Source: Echinometra lucunter (taxonomy: Eukaryota; Echinodermata; Echinoidea; Camarodonta; Echinometridae). From it: a stretch of DNA of 64,000 nt. Positions 45,901 through 57,309 of this stretch are shown in pieces. Within the stretch, counting starts at the first letter, position 1, and each line of letters starts with the position of its first letter. The notes under the pieces were generated by a model. That model worked only from the letters and a program-made list of their open reading frames with translations. It did no database searches and was not told the DNA's origin. A program made the translations under genes and the position numbers. Location of the stretch: contig CM057162.1 of assembly GCA_029962745.1 (NCBI GenBank), forward strand, positions 5,820,861 to 5,884,860, in the 5' to 3' direction.

Positions 45901-46509
45901 TGGTGGAAGAGCACAGTTAATACATTACATCATCATCCCGGCTGTACAATGTAGCTTGATGATATACCAATGAAGCTAGACACAGTAGAAACTTGGGCTT
46001 GGTAGAAGAAAGGTAACAATGTGTGGTTTATTGTAGTCATCCAGCACAAAAAGTGGCACATGGGACCAGAATGAAGATGGTGCAATACAGCTAGGGGTAA
46101 ACCAAAATTCCTATCAAAATTTCACAATATCCAGTTGACAAAATGCAAAAATAAATCAAAATGTAGACATTCCAAGGGATGAAAAATCATAATTTAAACA
46201 GCGCAAACACTGATGGCTGGTAGAAAAGGAAGATTTAAGGGGGATTTTTCCCCAGCACTTGTCACCTCCACAGACACAAAGGACAATACTCCTTCACATA
46301 GGGCCATACGCAGACATTTTTCCAGGGGGTGGGGGGGGGGGGGGGGGCAAAAACACATAAAATGTTCGAAGAAACACGTAAGCATGGGAGCAAAGTGACC
46401 GAGCTATTCATGATCGGCACTTTTGCATTTTTTAAATTGAAATGGATGGATCTAGTGCACACTTTTGGTGGAATTTTAGAAAATTCAGTAAAAAATGTAA
46501 GTGGTAATT

Positions 46510-47065
46510 TCCCAAATTTCAGGTGTTAGCCTCATAAACACAATATCTCAAGAACCATATGAGTTATGAACTTCAAACTTAGAGTTATTGTGCATCACCA
46601 GAGGAAGACGATCTGATAAGATTTTTAGGTCCGTAGGCCAAAAGTCATACATGCAGATCACAGAGGTCAATATCAATATTTGAGGTGTTAACACATCTCA
46701 AAAACCATCTGACTTATGAACTTCAAACTGATAATGCTAGTATGCAAGACCATTGAAAGACTATCTGATTAGATTTAGGGGTATGCAGGTCAAAGATCAT
46801 AGAGGTCAATATCAATATCGATATTTCAGGTGGTGACCTCGTTCATGCCATTTATCAAGAACTATTTGAAGTGATCTTTATAGTCAGTGCTAAAATGCAT
46901 CACCATAGGAAGAAAATTCTTATCAGAATTTGGGGTCAGAGGTCACTGTGATTTGTTAGTTTTATTTCAATTATGTGGATGCATGACCATGAGGAGAAAA
47001 GTTGATCAAACTTTTAGGATGTTACATGTAGGTCAAAGGTCAAAGAGGCAATTAACTTGTGATTA
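46510..47065. repeat. Diverged AGGTCA-type tandem units
   Basis: Three to four units of about 145-150 bp with 'TCTCAAGAACCATATGA', 'GAACTTCAAACT', 'TCTGATTAGATTT' and 'AGGTCAAAGATCATAGAGGTCAATA'. Same architecture as 3479-4535, older. Confidence 0.65.
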
Positions 47066-47284
47066 TTAATTTTCTTGATGCTGCCTATCACAATAATTCA
47101 AGAGCAGTATGAGGCATGAAGTTAACTGAATATAGGCAGAGGCATGTAGGAGAAATGGTGGCATTGATATTGTTTATTCCTGTTGTCACGGTATTTCCAG
47201 AACAGTAGAGGAGAGTTTCAATTAGAACATTAATTGGAACCATGATATATGGTACATCTTAACATTGTTTTTGTTTATTATCAG

Positions 47285-47321
47285 CTAAGCCATCTACTTG
47301 TCCAAGTGCCAGAGAGGACAT
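47285..47321 (+). CDS. Micro-exon (37 nt), linker, contig 2 copy
   Basis: The acceptor is TTATTATCAG and the donor is GACAT|GTAAGT. The exon is only 37 nt. It enters in phase 1, leaves phase 2, and encodes '(A)KPSTCPSARED(I)'. Support comes from the phase fit on both sides (39499 before, 48112 after) and from its conservation in the second allele at 49593-49629. It carries no recognisable domain and is probably a flexible linker between the COR part and ZU5. Confidence 0.6.
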
Positions 47322-47439
47322 GTAAGTCATTTACTTACTAATGAAGTGTACTCGTAATTAAATTATTTTTGCTCAGTGTTTGTCTTTGTATTCCTGTTGG
47401 TATGTCTTTTTTTTTCATCTGAACAAGAAGATGTTATCT

Positions 47440-47671
47440 CACTATGAACATGACGGACAAAGAAAGCGGACAAAATAAACAACCCCTCATTCTACCCTTC
47501 ACAATGGTTCTGGTAGTCAAAAGAACATCCCTTCACTGCTATTTGTCTAAAATATGTGGAACAGGTGTCACATGCACATTCACCTCGAACTACATGATTA
47601 AACGTAATAGCTGTGAAGGGATGAGAGGTTGTTTATTTTGTCCGCTTTCTTTGTCCGCCATGTTCATAGTG
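47440..47671. mobile_element. CACTA-type MITE, polymorphic
   Basis: A 232 bp element begins CACTATGAACATG and ends with its inverted counterpart CATGTTCATAGTG. The inverted repeats extend about 45-50 bp with few mismatches, running through a GGACAAAGAAAGCGGACAAA core. It is flanked by the 3 bp duplication TCT (47437-47439 and 47672-47674). The other allele has a single TCT at 49744-49746. CACTA termini with a 3 bp duplication are the hallmark of the CACTA/EnSpm (CMC) superfamily. It has no coding capacity. Confidence 0.88.
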
Positions 47672-47769
47672 TCTGTAGCTCAGTGCTTCACATCCTAACA
47701 TTGTGTCTTGAACTAAAATATGAATATACTTGCCTGTAAACAAAAAAAATCCATTGAAATGGACAATGA

Positions 47770-47965
47770 TGGTACTGAGTTGAATTCAGCTGAATTGAAT
47801 TGCTCTAACATTTAGAAGTGCGTGTCTCTCAAATAACAGTAACGATATTGAGTTGAATTGAGCTGAATTGAATCATTCTAACATATACAAGGATGTGTAT
47901 CTCAAATAACAATAATGATATTTAGTTGAATTGAGCTGAATTGCATTATTCTTAAAAATATATAT
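47770..47965. repeat. Tandem repeat, about 75 bp unit
   Basis: Three copies containing GAGTTGAATTGAGCTGAATTG and CTCAAATAACAGTAACGATA. Present in the other allele at about 49850-50035. Confidence 0.7.
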
Positions 47966-48111
47966 CTGAAACCATTCACTAGGATCAAGCAGAGGCATGC
48001 ATCTTGTCATTGTTCAGAACTCATGTGCTCCTGACAAAGGAATTTATTAATGAAGGGTTGAAAAATTGTAAAGCTTTTTTCTTTTATTTCATATTTCGTG
48101 ATGCTGTCTAG

Positions 48112-48167
48112 AGTTGAAAAAGCTCAACTATTGTCTAAGTCAGTTCAATCACCAGCTAGAGTAGGAG
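48112..48167 (+). CDS. Short linker exon (56 nt), contig 2 copy
   Basis: The acceptor is GCTGTCTAG and the donor is GGAG|GTATGT. It enters in phase 2, leaves phase 1, and encodes '(I)VEKAQLLSKSVQSPARVG'. It is Ser/Lys-rich without a known fold. The exon and both splice sites are kept in the other allele (50186-50241). Confidence 0.6.
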
Positions 48168-48535
48168 GTATGTACATTTGAATATATACAGCATTATCTA
48201 ATCATAATGTTATATTATTCAAAAGTATTGATTTTTCTTTATTTGATAGATCATATATGATATCCTTTTTTAGTGTCAGGAAGTTACACTCTCATCATAT
48301 AATGTAGAGTGATTTTCTTTTAAAATTTTTTATGATCTTATTACGATTTGATAATCCAGTGACATATTTGACTGTGTAAACTACATGTATCTTCTCAATG
48401 TACCATAAGCACTTATTTCACAATATATAACCTTTCTTGTTCATTTTTCTGACTGATGATACTTGATTACAAACCTATTACAAGGTTAATTCCAAAACAC
48501 TGCTGATACTACCTCTTTTTTTTTCAAAACACTAG

Positions 48536-48760
48536 AAACTGATTCACACGATGAAGAAAAAATTGATGTGTACTGGGAGCTCATAGCAGACACTCCTGCA
48601 GATCTTAGCCTACAAGAAGATGAAGCAGTTATATCATGTGGCATCAGATTCTCTCCTTCTGGAGCCAAGCTAAGCACACCTGTAAAGGTTACACTGGACC
48701 ATAATGCACATTTCACCAATCCAAGAAAGGCAGAAATTGTGTTCTACACTAAAAGCAAAG
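48536..48760 (+). CDS. ZU5-like exon, contig 2 copy
   Basis: The acceptor follows a long T tract and ends ACACTAG; the donor is AAAG|GTGAGA. Entry and exit are both phase 1 (75 codons). The peptide holds the second half of a ZU5-like fold: 'DTPADLSLQEDEAVISCGI' then 'RFSPSGAKLSTPVKVTLDH'. This matches the 'E.…S…..P.G..F..PV.L..PH' pattern of UNC5, PIDD and ankyrin ZU5 domains. The N-terminal ZU5 half is not obvious in the upstream linker exons, so the domain may be short or diverged. The allele at 50613-50837 differs by four amino acids. Confidence 0.75.
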
Positions 48761-49004
48761 GTGAGAAATCTCTTTCCTTTGAACCAAATAGCCATTGACT
48801 TGGAAAGAACGTTATAGAGAACTCAAGATTATTTCCATGATTATAGCGAAGTAAGATATATTGAATTTGAGAACAAATTATGCAGCACACCAAATTCACC
48901 AAAATTTGTATATGTACACAAATGTTGTGCACTCATTATTTTCAAATGCATGGGGACAATTGATATGATGTTAAAATCCATGTGCATGTCTAGAGGGGAA
49001 GTTC

Positions 49005-49504
49005 NNNNNNNNNNNNNNNNNNNNNNNNNNNNNNNNNNNNNNNNNNNNNNNNNNNNNNNNNNNNNNNNNNNNNNNNNNNNNNNNNNNNNNNNNNNNNNNN
49101 NNNNNNNNNNNNNNNNNNNNNNNNNNNNNNNNNNNNNNNNNNNNNNNNNNNNNNNNNNNNNNNNNNNNNNNNNNNNNNNNNNNNNNNNNNNNNNNNNNNN
49201 NNNNNNNNNNNNNNNNNNNNNNNNNNNNNNNNNNNNNNNNNNNNNNNNNNNNNNNNNNNNNNNNNNNNNNNNNNNNNNNNNNNNNNNNNNNNNNNNNNNN
49301 NNNNNNNNNNNNNNNNNNNNNNNNNNNNNNNNNNNNNNNNNNNNNNNNNNNNNNNNNNNNNNNNNNNNNNNNNNNNNNNNNNNNNNNNNNNNNNNNNNNN
49401 NNNNNNNNNNNNNNNNNNNNNNNNNNNNNNNNNNNNNNNNNNNNNNNNNNNNNNNNNNNNNNNNNNNNNNNNNNNNNNNNNNNNNNNNNNNNNNNNNNNN
49501 NNNN
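49005..49504. other. Assembly gap of exactly 500 N
   Basis: A second fixed-size gap. The sequence ending at 49004 recurs at 51081, and the sequence starting at 49505 already occurs at 47197, so these contigs also overlap. Confidence 0.97.
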
Positions 49505-49592
49505 CCAGAACAGTAGAGGAGAGTTTAAATTAGAACATTAATTGGAACCATGATATATGGTACATCTTAACATTGTTTTTGTTTATTATCAG

Positions 49593-49629
49593 CTAAGCCA
49601 TCTACTTGTCCAAGTGCCAGAGAGGACAT
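49593..49629 (+). CDS. Micro-exon (37 nt), contig 3 allele
   Basis: Same sequence and splice sites as 47285-47321. It lies 89 bases after the second assembly gap, within the block that repeats 47197-49004. Probably the second allele of the same exon. Confidence 0.6.
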
Positions 49630-50185
49630 GTAAGTCATTTACTTACTAATGAAGTGTACTCGTAATTAAACTATTTTTGCTCAGTGTTTGTCTTTGTATT
49701 CCTGTTGGTATGTCTTTTTTTTCATCTGAACAAGGAGATGTTATCTGTAGCTCAGTGTTTCACACCCTAACATTGTGTCTTGAACTAAAATATGAATATA
49801 CTTGCCTGTAAACAAAAAAAAAATCCATTGAAATGGACAATGATGGTACTGAGTTGAATTTAGCTGAATTGAATTGCTCTAACATTTAGAAGTGCGTGTC
49901 TCTCAAATAACAGTAACGATATTGAGTTGAATTGAGCTGAATTGAATCATTCTCACATATACAAGGATGTGTATCTCAAATAACAATAACGATATTTAGT
50001 TGAATTGAGCTGAATTGCATTATTCTTAAAAATATATATCTGAAACCATTCACTAGGATCCAGCAGAGGCATGCATCTTGTCATTGTTCAGAACTCATGT
50101 GCTCCTGACAAAGGAATTTATTAATCAAGGGTTGAAAAATTGTGAAGCTTTTTTCTTTTATTTCATATTACATGATGCTGTCTAG

Positions 50186-50241
50186 AGTTGAAAAAGCTCA
50201 ACTATTGTCTAAGTCAGTTCAATCACCAGCTAGAGTAGGAG
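50186..50241 (+). CDS. Short linker exon (56 nt), contig 3 allele
   Basis: Same exon as 48112-48167, with identical coding sequence by eye and the same acceptor (TGTCTAG) and donor (GGAG|GTATGT). The flanking introns differ only by scattered substitutions. Confidence 0.6.
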
Positions 50242-50612
50242 GTATGTACATTTGAATATAAACAGCATTATCTAATCATAATGTTATATTATTCAAAAGT
50301 ATTGATTTTTCTTTATTTGATAGATCATATATGATATCTTTTTTTAGTGTCAGGAAGTTACACTCTCATCATATAATGTAGAGTGATTTTCTTTTAAAAT
50401 TTTTTATGATCTTATTACGATTTGATAATCCAGTGACATATTTGACTGTGTAAACTACATGTATCTTCTCAATGTACCATAAGCACTCATTTCACAATAT
50501 ATAACCTTTCTTGTTCATTTTTCTGACTGATGATACTTGATTAGAAACCTATTACAAGGTTAATTCCAAAACACTGCTGATACTACCTCTTTTTTTTTTT
50601 TCAAAACACTAG

Positions 50613-50837
50613 AAATTGATTCACACGATGAAGAAAAAATTGATGTGCACTGGGAGCTCATAGCAGACACTCCTGCAGATCTTAGCATACAAGAAGATGA
50701 AGCAGTTATATCATGTGGCATCAGATTCTCTCCTTCTGGAGCCAAGCTAAGCACACCTGTAAAGGTTACACTGGACCATAATGCACATTTCACCAATCCA
50801 AGAAGGGCAGAAATTGTGTTCTACACTAAAAGCAAAG
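50613..50837 (+). CDS. ZU5-like exon, contig 3 allele
   Basis: Same length (225 nt), phases and splice sites as 48536-48760. I count four single-base differences, each changing an amino acid: Thr to Ile and Tyr to His near the start, Leu to Ile in the 'LSLQ' segment, and Lys to Arg in 'NPRKAE'. Exons 49593-50837 enter and leave in phase 1, so an in-frame tandem ZU5 duplication cannot be excluded on phase alone. The near-identical introns and the adjacent gap favour an allelic copy. Confidence 0.72.
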
Positions 50838-51239
50838 GTGAGAAATCTCTTTCCTATGAACCAAATAGCCATTGACTTGGAAAGAACGTTACAGAGAACT
50901 CAACACTATTTCCATGATTATAGCGAAGTAAGATATATTGAATTGGAGAACAAATTATGCAGCACACCAAATTCACCAAAATTTGTATATGTACACAAAT
51001 GTTGTGCACTCATTATTTTCAAATGCATGGGGACAATTGATATGATGTTAAAATCCATGTGCATGTCTAGAGGGGAAGTTCATAATGTTGAACCTGCCTA
51101 AGCTTCATTTTAAAAAAGGAAAAGAAAATGTCTTGATGCTAACGTTGGACTTTAAAAATGCCTGCATGATAAAAAGTATGCTAAAATCCATTTTCTTGCT
51201 AGGTTGCTAAGAGCAATAATTTTATACTGGAAAATCCAA

Positions 51240-51790
51240 ATTTTCGTTCTAGTTTTCAGGTCAAGGGATCAAAATAATAATTGTAACAATAATCAATCGT
51301 TTATTGAGCATAGAAGCTATGTCCATATAATCTACTGTGCTGCAAGAGCTCCAAAATGCCTGTACCGCAAAATGCTACATGATTTCTAGTGTCTGAAATT
51401 TTCTGATATCTAGTGGTAATATGTTCCACAATCTAGGGGCACACAAAAAAGATCGGTCACCTAGGATTATTTTTGTATTGATGTGGGGGATCTGCAGTAT
51501 CAATGTGTCATGTGTGCTATGGAGATTATGACCATATAATATAATCAATAATATAACTAGGAGCATGACCATTTAGTGCTCTGTACATTATCATCAATAT
51601 TGTATATTTGATTCTTTGGCATATGGGAAACCAGTGTAATTCCCGTAATTGGTGTAATGGCGGTAAATCTTGGGAGATGACAAATCAATCTTGCACATTT
51701 GTTTTGAACCTCCTACATGTATCTGTGAATTTATTAATTCATACAAAAGACTATTACAGTAATCTAAACTGAATGTCAAAAGAAACTTTT
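51240..51790 (-). pseudogene. Minus-strand LINE C-terminal fragment
   Basis: The minus strand reads 'FSLDYCNSLLYELINSQIH' (51776-51720) and, downstream, 'GDRSFLCAPRLWNILPLDIR' (51455-51400). These are the C-terminal landmarks of CR1/L2-type polymerases ('SRLDYCNSLLYGL', 'YG.RSFS..AP.LWN.LP..IR'). Stops and frameshifts lie between them. It is located in the intron after the ZU5 exon. Confidence 0.75.
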
Positions 51791-53493
51791 CACTTCTTCA
51801 GAGTGGCACACATTAAAATTCAACGCATTTAAATGAATCATAATTGTGCATAGATTAGCTAAAATACTCCTTACCGAGCACAAGCTCAAGGTTTTGTTGA
51901 GTTAAAGAAGAATAAAATAAGGTGTAATCGGAAGAGGTAATTTTCAAAATCACAAAAACTGCTTGCCTCCCAGGCACGAAGCTCGGTATGGACAATGGGC
52001 AGTACAGCGGTAACAGCAATCCGCCTTTGAAATTGAATGAACATCTTTGGAATATTCTGAATAGGTGGCCTTTCGTGATGGTTCTCAGCAAGCAGTTTCT
52101 GTGATTTTTTTTAAAGTAACCTTTAGCAATTTTAACAAATTTTTCACTTGTATGGTTAAACCAATCTTTAAAATTGTCAAATGTTCGTCATAAGGCAAAT
52201 TGGAGCTTATCTGTTTCTAAATGTAATTAATTTGTATGCAGTAGATTTTAGTGAGCGTTGCTCTGAAAAAGTGATAAGTTTCTTTTGGAACCCAGTTTAT
52301 TTTACTTGTAACACATGTGTAACTGCAGACGAGTTGAGAGCACCATAAAATAAAACAAAGGTTTCGACGGGAATTTAAAGTTTGATGTTGTTTCTTTATT
52401 GGCCTTTAAGTTGAATCCAAGAGTACGTAATATCTTGACATCATCACAATTCCATGGTTATTGACTTTGTTACATGTTCATGAGAATTTCTGTATAAGGG
52501 TGATTCTGCCAAGAGCTGTGAAATAATGTTCTTAAAACCTTAGATTCCTTTCCAATTATCTGTAGATTCCTTAACATGTCCTCAAATTCCATAAATTCCG
52601 TGAAAACTTTTTGCCTCCTTCAAAAATCATCTTAAGAACAATTCCAATCAGGATGCTTAAGATATAAGTTTGCTCTCAAGCTCCATCTCCAGCACTGATT
52701 CTTTATCATCTGTTCAACTGAGCTGACCAAGCGATGGCGCTATCACTAATTATATAATTAAAGGCCTAAGCACATGTATTACAGATGCCAGCTAGTGTAC
52801 ATGCATACACAAAGTGTGTATGCATACACACAACTGTGTGCATATACACAAAGTGTGTATGCATACACACAACTGTGTGCACATTACCTGTATGCACAAA
52901 TCTGACCAGAAATAGTCTGGTCCTCAGACTTACAGATATATATAATTTTGTTGTCACAAAATCAATCATTTAATGGTTTGTCATCAGAGCAAATCAAATA
53001 AATAAAAATAAATTTCAAAACAGCTTTCATTACAACATGCATGGACAAAATTTCATGTTATTTTGATCAAAATGTTTGTGAATGCATCTCAGACTATAAA
53101 TCATATGATATGCTGATTTACATACACTAATGATGTGAGATTCCCTGTTCAAGTGAGTACAAAAGAACATTCCTCAGTTTCTCATATTATTGGATGGTTT
53201 TATAGCATTTTTGTTACCAATATACCATTTGACGTGAATTTAGAGACCTGACATGGAATACTTATGACTAACAGTTTTGTTTTACTGTCATTCACCATCA
53301 GCTGGGTTGCTACAGCTTCATCAAACATGGTTTTCCAGAACTACTCCACTCCACCCCTATTTCTTGAAAAGATAAAAATAGGATTAACATATGGGAGACA
53401 CAGCTGCATTCACCATTTCCTGTACTGCAATTACGTTGCAATTGGTATAGCAGTTTAACTGGATCTTGTCACTTCCTTTATTTTATACTGTAG
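51791..53493. other. Intron, no feature except a TG/CA palindromic microsatellite
   Basis: At 52795-52885 two copies of a CACAAAGTGTGTATGCATAC-type unit form a self-complementary purine-pyrimidine alternating tract. Nothing else is recognised. Confidence 0.5.
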
Positions 53494-53735
53494 GTATGAA
53501 AACTTTTGAGAGAATTTCTACATCCAGTGGAGGTTACCCATGGTGTGAGATCAGAGCAAAGGACCTGGATCTCTATGTTGATCACTTCTGTCAGTGGTGG
53601 ATTGTGGCTAAATTCTCCAGATACTTTACTGGGAAGAGGGTCAACTGCACGCCGTATGTAAAGCCCCCTGTTCGTAAAGGCAGAATGCATACTGTGATCC
53701 TTTACATATACGATGACCTCCAAGAGATTGAAAAG
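53494..53735 (+). CDS. UPA-like exon 1
   Basis: The acceptor is TATACTGTAG and the donor is GAAAAG|GTGTGT. It enters in phase 1, leaves phase 0, and has 81 codons. 'CEIRAKDLDLYVDHFCQWWI' resembles the end of ZU5 and the linker into UPA, where a strand is followed by 'l.v.hFs.w.i'. 'RMHTVILYIYDDLQEIEK' matches the 'LRVYCVDDTP.ALQEV..LE' helix entry of UPA domains. In UNC5 and PIDD, UPA packs on ZU5 and Death to hold an inactive conformation. Whether that applies here is unknown. Confidence 0.75.
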
Positions 53736-55640
53736 GTGTGTGATGGGCAATCCATATTCATATTCCTTGTTGGGGAGGATGTATTTTGGCCTTTTTCATA
53801 TTCATACTTTGAAATGTGAAATAAATAGTCTGCCAACTTAGAATTATGGATTTCTTCTCATGGTTCATCTCAAGTATAGGAAATTGTATTCATGTTGACT
53901 TCAGTTTTGAATCTATAATTTGTCACTGTTAAGGGGACCTCTTTTCATTTTTCTTATTTTAAGTATTCCAGAAATACTGTTGTAAATACACAGTTTTGTT
54001 TTTCCAAATATGCATATCCACCTACCGACACACACACACACACACACACACCCACCCACACCTGCACACACATATGAGGGTGCACATATATCTATAGCCC
54101 TTGAAAAAATAATTGCACTAGCTCCATTAGGGAGCATATAAGCAGTGTTGAAATTCATTGTTTGTCGAACTGAGAAATTATTATGAATAGCTAATTTAAG
54201 ATTTAGTGGATTCTGATTCCCAGACACTTATGTCAACTATGACCATTGCCCCAAGACAAATTTTCTACAGAATCATACCCCCTCTCTTTATTTCCATCTG
54301 AAAGAAAAAGTTTTGATAAACTAATAGAGTAAAAATATCCTAGATGATGTGCTAGTACAATGTAACCTCTCTTAGTCTGTTTACTGTGTTTTCTATGGAT
54401 AATAATTTGAATGAGATAAAAATCAGAGACAATAGAAAATGAAAAAATAAATGAATTTATTACCCGAAATCACAATGATACATACATTTTGATAAATCAC
54501 AGTGATACGTGCATCTTGGTTAAAGGGAGCTAACAAATAGCATAATTCATGCTAATCGAAGTTAGCCCCATAAAGTTGATTATGTGAATCAGTATCAGCA
54601 AATTGATTGAAATGTACATCTCAATTTTTTTTTAAATAACACATAGGCCCTTGTACAATATTTACAACATCTGTGACAGTAGTAACCATATCAACAAGAA
54701 GGACAGAAGTAACGAATATCAAGTTAGCTTAAAATAAATAAAATGAACAATAATGACCTTCATGAGCATTCCGAAAATTAAATCTTAAGTTGGTATTCTT
54801 CAATTAGATATTGCTGGTAATGCCTGTCCAAAGCTACTGGTAATATTCCTTATATGGAATGATTTTGGCAAATATAACAGGTCCCGAATATGAAGCTGGT
54901 TGTTTCCCAAGATTGGTATTGTAGCATTCAAAATTGAACGAATGCTACTTGTTGTAGTGTTCTAAAATGAAAGTGTTTATCTAAGTAAAATATCACTCTA
55001 TCCTCTAAATGAATAATGAAATAAAGATGATGGGAGATAACTTAGTGTAGAGAACTCAGAAGACACAAGAAAAATGAACTTAACAGGAAGAAGTCTGGTA
55101 GTGCTCTGCTTTATTCAACTAAACTTGCAGCTGCTTTGCCCAGAATCTTCAGAAATTTACATATTACATATTTAAATATTCAAATGAATCAATAAACAAT
55201 ACATCATGTGGGGAAGTCTAACAAAATGGAGACGTCCAATTCAATAAAAGAACCAATAATACAAGATGTATTTATCCTTTTAGATTCTTAAAGGCATTGG
55301 CTAACTTTGTGAGCAGCTGATTTAAAAAATTCTCAAACTAAGATGAAACATGTGTACTTGAGTACTTGTATTTGTACTCAAAAACACTGAAACCAAACAT
55401 GATTTAGAATGACAAACTTAGAAATGCACCAACCATGATTTTATTATTTTTTGGTCTAAGAGACATTAAATAAGAAGACCGTTTTGCTCGAGTTAAAAAA
55501 AAACAAACTTTATCTACCTCCCTCTGCGTCATACGCCAATACACACAGTACGGTCCGGTGAGCCATGCACACATGCTCACTCCTTATCTAGTCTGTGCAA
55601 CCGACCGTTATATATTTTTCGAACATTGATTCCTGTTTCT
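53736..55640. other. Intron with a CA microsatellite
   Basis: (CA)n at 54028-54066. The rest is A/T-rich without recognisable coding or repeat signals. Confidence 0.5.
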
Positions 55641-55646
55641 AATATA

Positions 55647-56572
55647 GGTTTTCCCGTCCAATTTCGCACTTAGTGCATGCAAAAGTAAAGATATAGGTCG
55701 TTCAATTTCATACATAGTGCATGAGAAAGTATTAATAGGTCATTCAGTTTCGCGGATAGGGCAGCCAAAATCACCAATTGGCATTCAAATTCGTTATAGT
55801 GCAGCCATAATGGCCAATTGGCATTCATAATTACTTTAGGGCAACCAAATTCGCCAATCAGCATACGAATTCCTATATAGTGCAACCAAGTTCGCCCGCA
55901 AAATCCCCTCGAGCTGAGTTAGAGCATTCAATTTCGCCATAGGGCATCCAATTATACAATTTATGCATCTAATTTAGCACATGTAATTTTTTTTCTATTT
56001 GTTTTTTATAGCTTTCTCATGTTTATTTCTTCTTCCACTTTATGAGCTTACTTTGTCTACATTAAGTCGTCGAATAAAAATCATATTTATCTGATGGCCC
56101 AAAGGCATATGAATTAGCAGAGGGAAAATTTCCTTACATTTGCCTCTGTTAATTCATATGCCTTTTTTATCATTATAAATTTTCTTTCATAATGTATATT
56201 TGCACCATCTCTTCAATTAAATGCATTGACTAGAGACATAAATCATAGCATATGTACAATATCATGATTTTCTTTCATATTGTATATACTGTATACTACA
56301 GTGCTAAATTGAATGCACTAGTAATGAACATGAATACCTTATGGCGAAATTGAATGCTCTATCTTTAGTCACGTGTCCTTCCGTGCTAACTTGAATGATG
56401 TTTTTACACTTTTGATTGCTCTGTGGTGAATCTAAATGCTCATTATGAATTATCGGCTGCCCTATGGCGATTTTGAATGACTAGTTTGAACTTTTGGTTG
56501 CCCTATAGCGAAATTGAATGAACTATTTATACTCTTGCATGCACTAAGTGTGAAATTGGAGGGAAAAACCAA
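55647..56572. mobile_element. Foldback element, 925 bp
   Basis: GGTTTTCCCGTCCAATTTCG at 55647 is matched, inverted, by AAATTGGAGGGAAAAACC ending near 56572. The arms carry repeated short units with 'GTGCAGCCA.AATG/TCGCCAATTGGCATTC' on the left and their inverse 'GAATGA…GGTTGCCCTATAGCGAAATT' on the right. No coding frame. Confidence 0.65.
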
Positions 56573-56832
56573 TATTTAAGAATACTTCCTGTGGATATTA
56601 TACTTGGAAACTTTCGGGCTGGTATTTTTACACTATAACTCTTATGTTTATCCCATTTTCAAGAAGCAAAATGGTTTTTTTTAAAATTATAACAATGCTA
56701 ACCAGTATGTATTTTTCTCGGATGTCCTATGATGTAATTGGCCTTTTGGAATACTTGTCCTGTGGGTAGTGAATACAGGGATCATCCAATGATGATAATG
56801 TACATGTAATGAATACTTCCATGTATATGCAG

Positions 56833-57307
56833 ACCATTGGCGTAAATCCCGGGGGAGGGGGGATGGGGGATATATCCCCCCAACTTTTTCGAAAGGGGGG
56901 ATGACAAATATCCCCCCCCCCCACTTTTTTAAGGAAGAAATGATATTTGAATTAATCAGTTAGTAAAATTTTTTAATAATCTGTCATAAACAACCATCAT
57001 ATTTTACAATTTCTATTTGAAAATGCGATTGAAAAAACAGAAAAGAGGTTATTTTTGGCTCGCTCGCTTGGCACGCTTGTCAAATTTTAGAATTTCTATT
57101 TGAAAATGCGATTAAAAACCAGAAAAGTGGTTATTTTTGGCTCGCTTGCTTCGCTCGCTCGCAAAATGACAATTAAATGTGTTTAAAGAGGTCTGTGCGG
57201 GTGGGTGAGGGCCTGTGTTTATACTTAAGTGTGAGTTCGACAGAGAAAAAAAATTCGCAAAAAAGTCGATCATCCACCCCACTCCTCAAAGTGGACTTAC
57301 GCCGGTG
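56833..57307. mobile_element. GGCGTAA-ended dispersed element, copy 2
   Basis: Starts ATTGGCGTAAATCCCGGGGG and ends CTCAAAGTGGACTTACGCCGG. It matches 11112-11544 through both 'GAAAATGCGATT' units and the 'GGCTCGCTTGCTTCGCTCGC' motif. Confidence 0.65.
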
Positions 57308-57309
57308 AT

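Larger units (their letters stand above)
47197..49004. repeat. Allelic block, contig 2 end (duplicated at 49505-51081)
   Basis: Collinear with 49505-51081 at roughly 98% identity. The exception is the 232 bp CACTA-type MITE, present only here. It covers three exons. Confidence 0.92.
49505..51081. repeat. Allelic block, contig 3 start (copy of 47197-49004)
   Basis: Second copy, lacking the MITE. It carries exons 49593-49629, 50186-50241 and 50613-50837. Confidence 0.92.
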
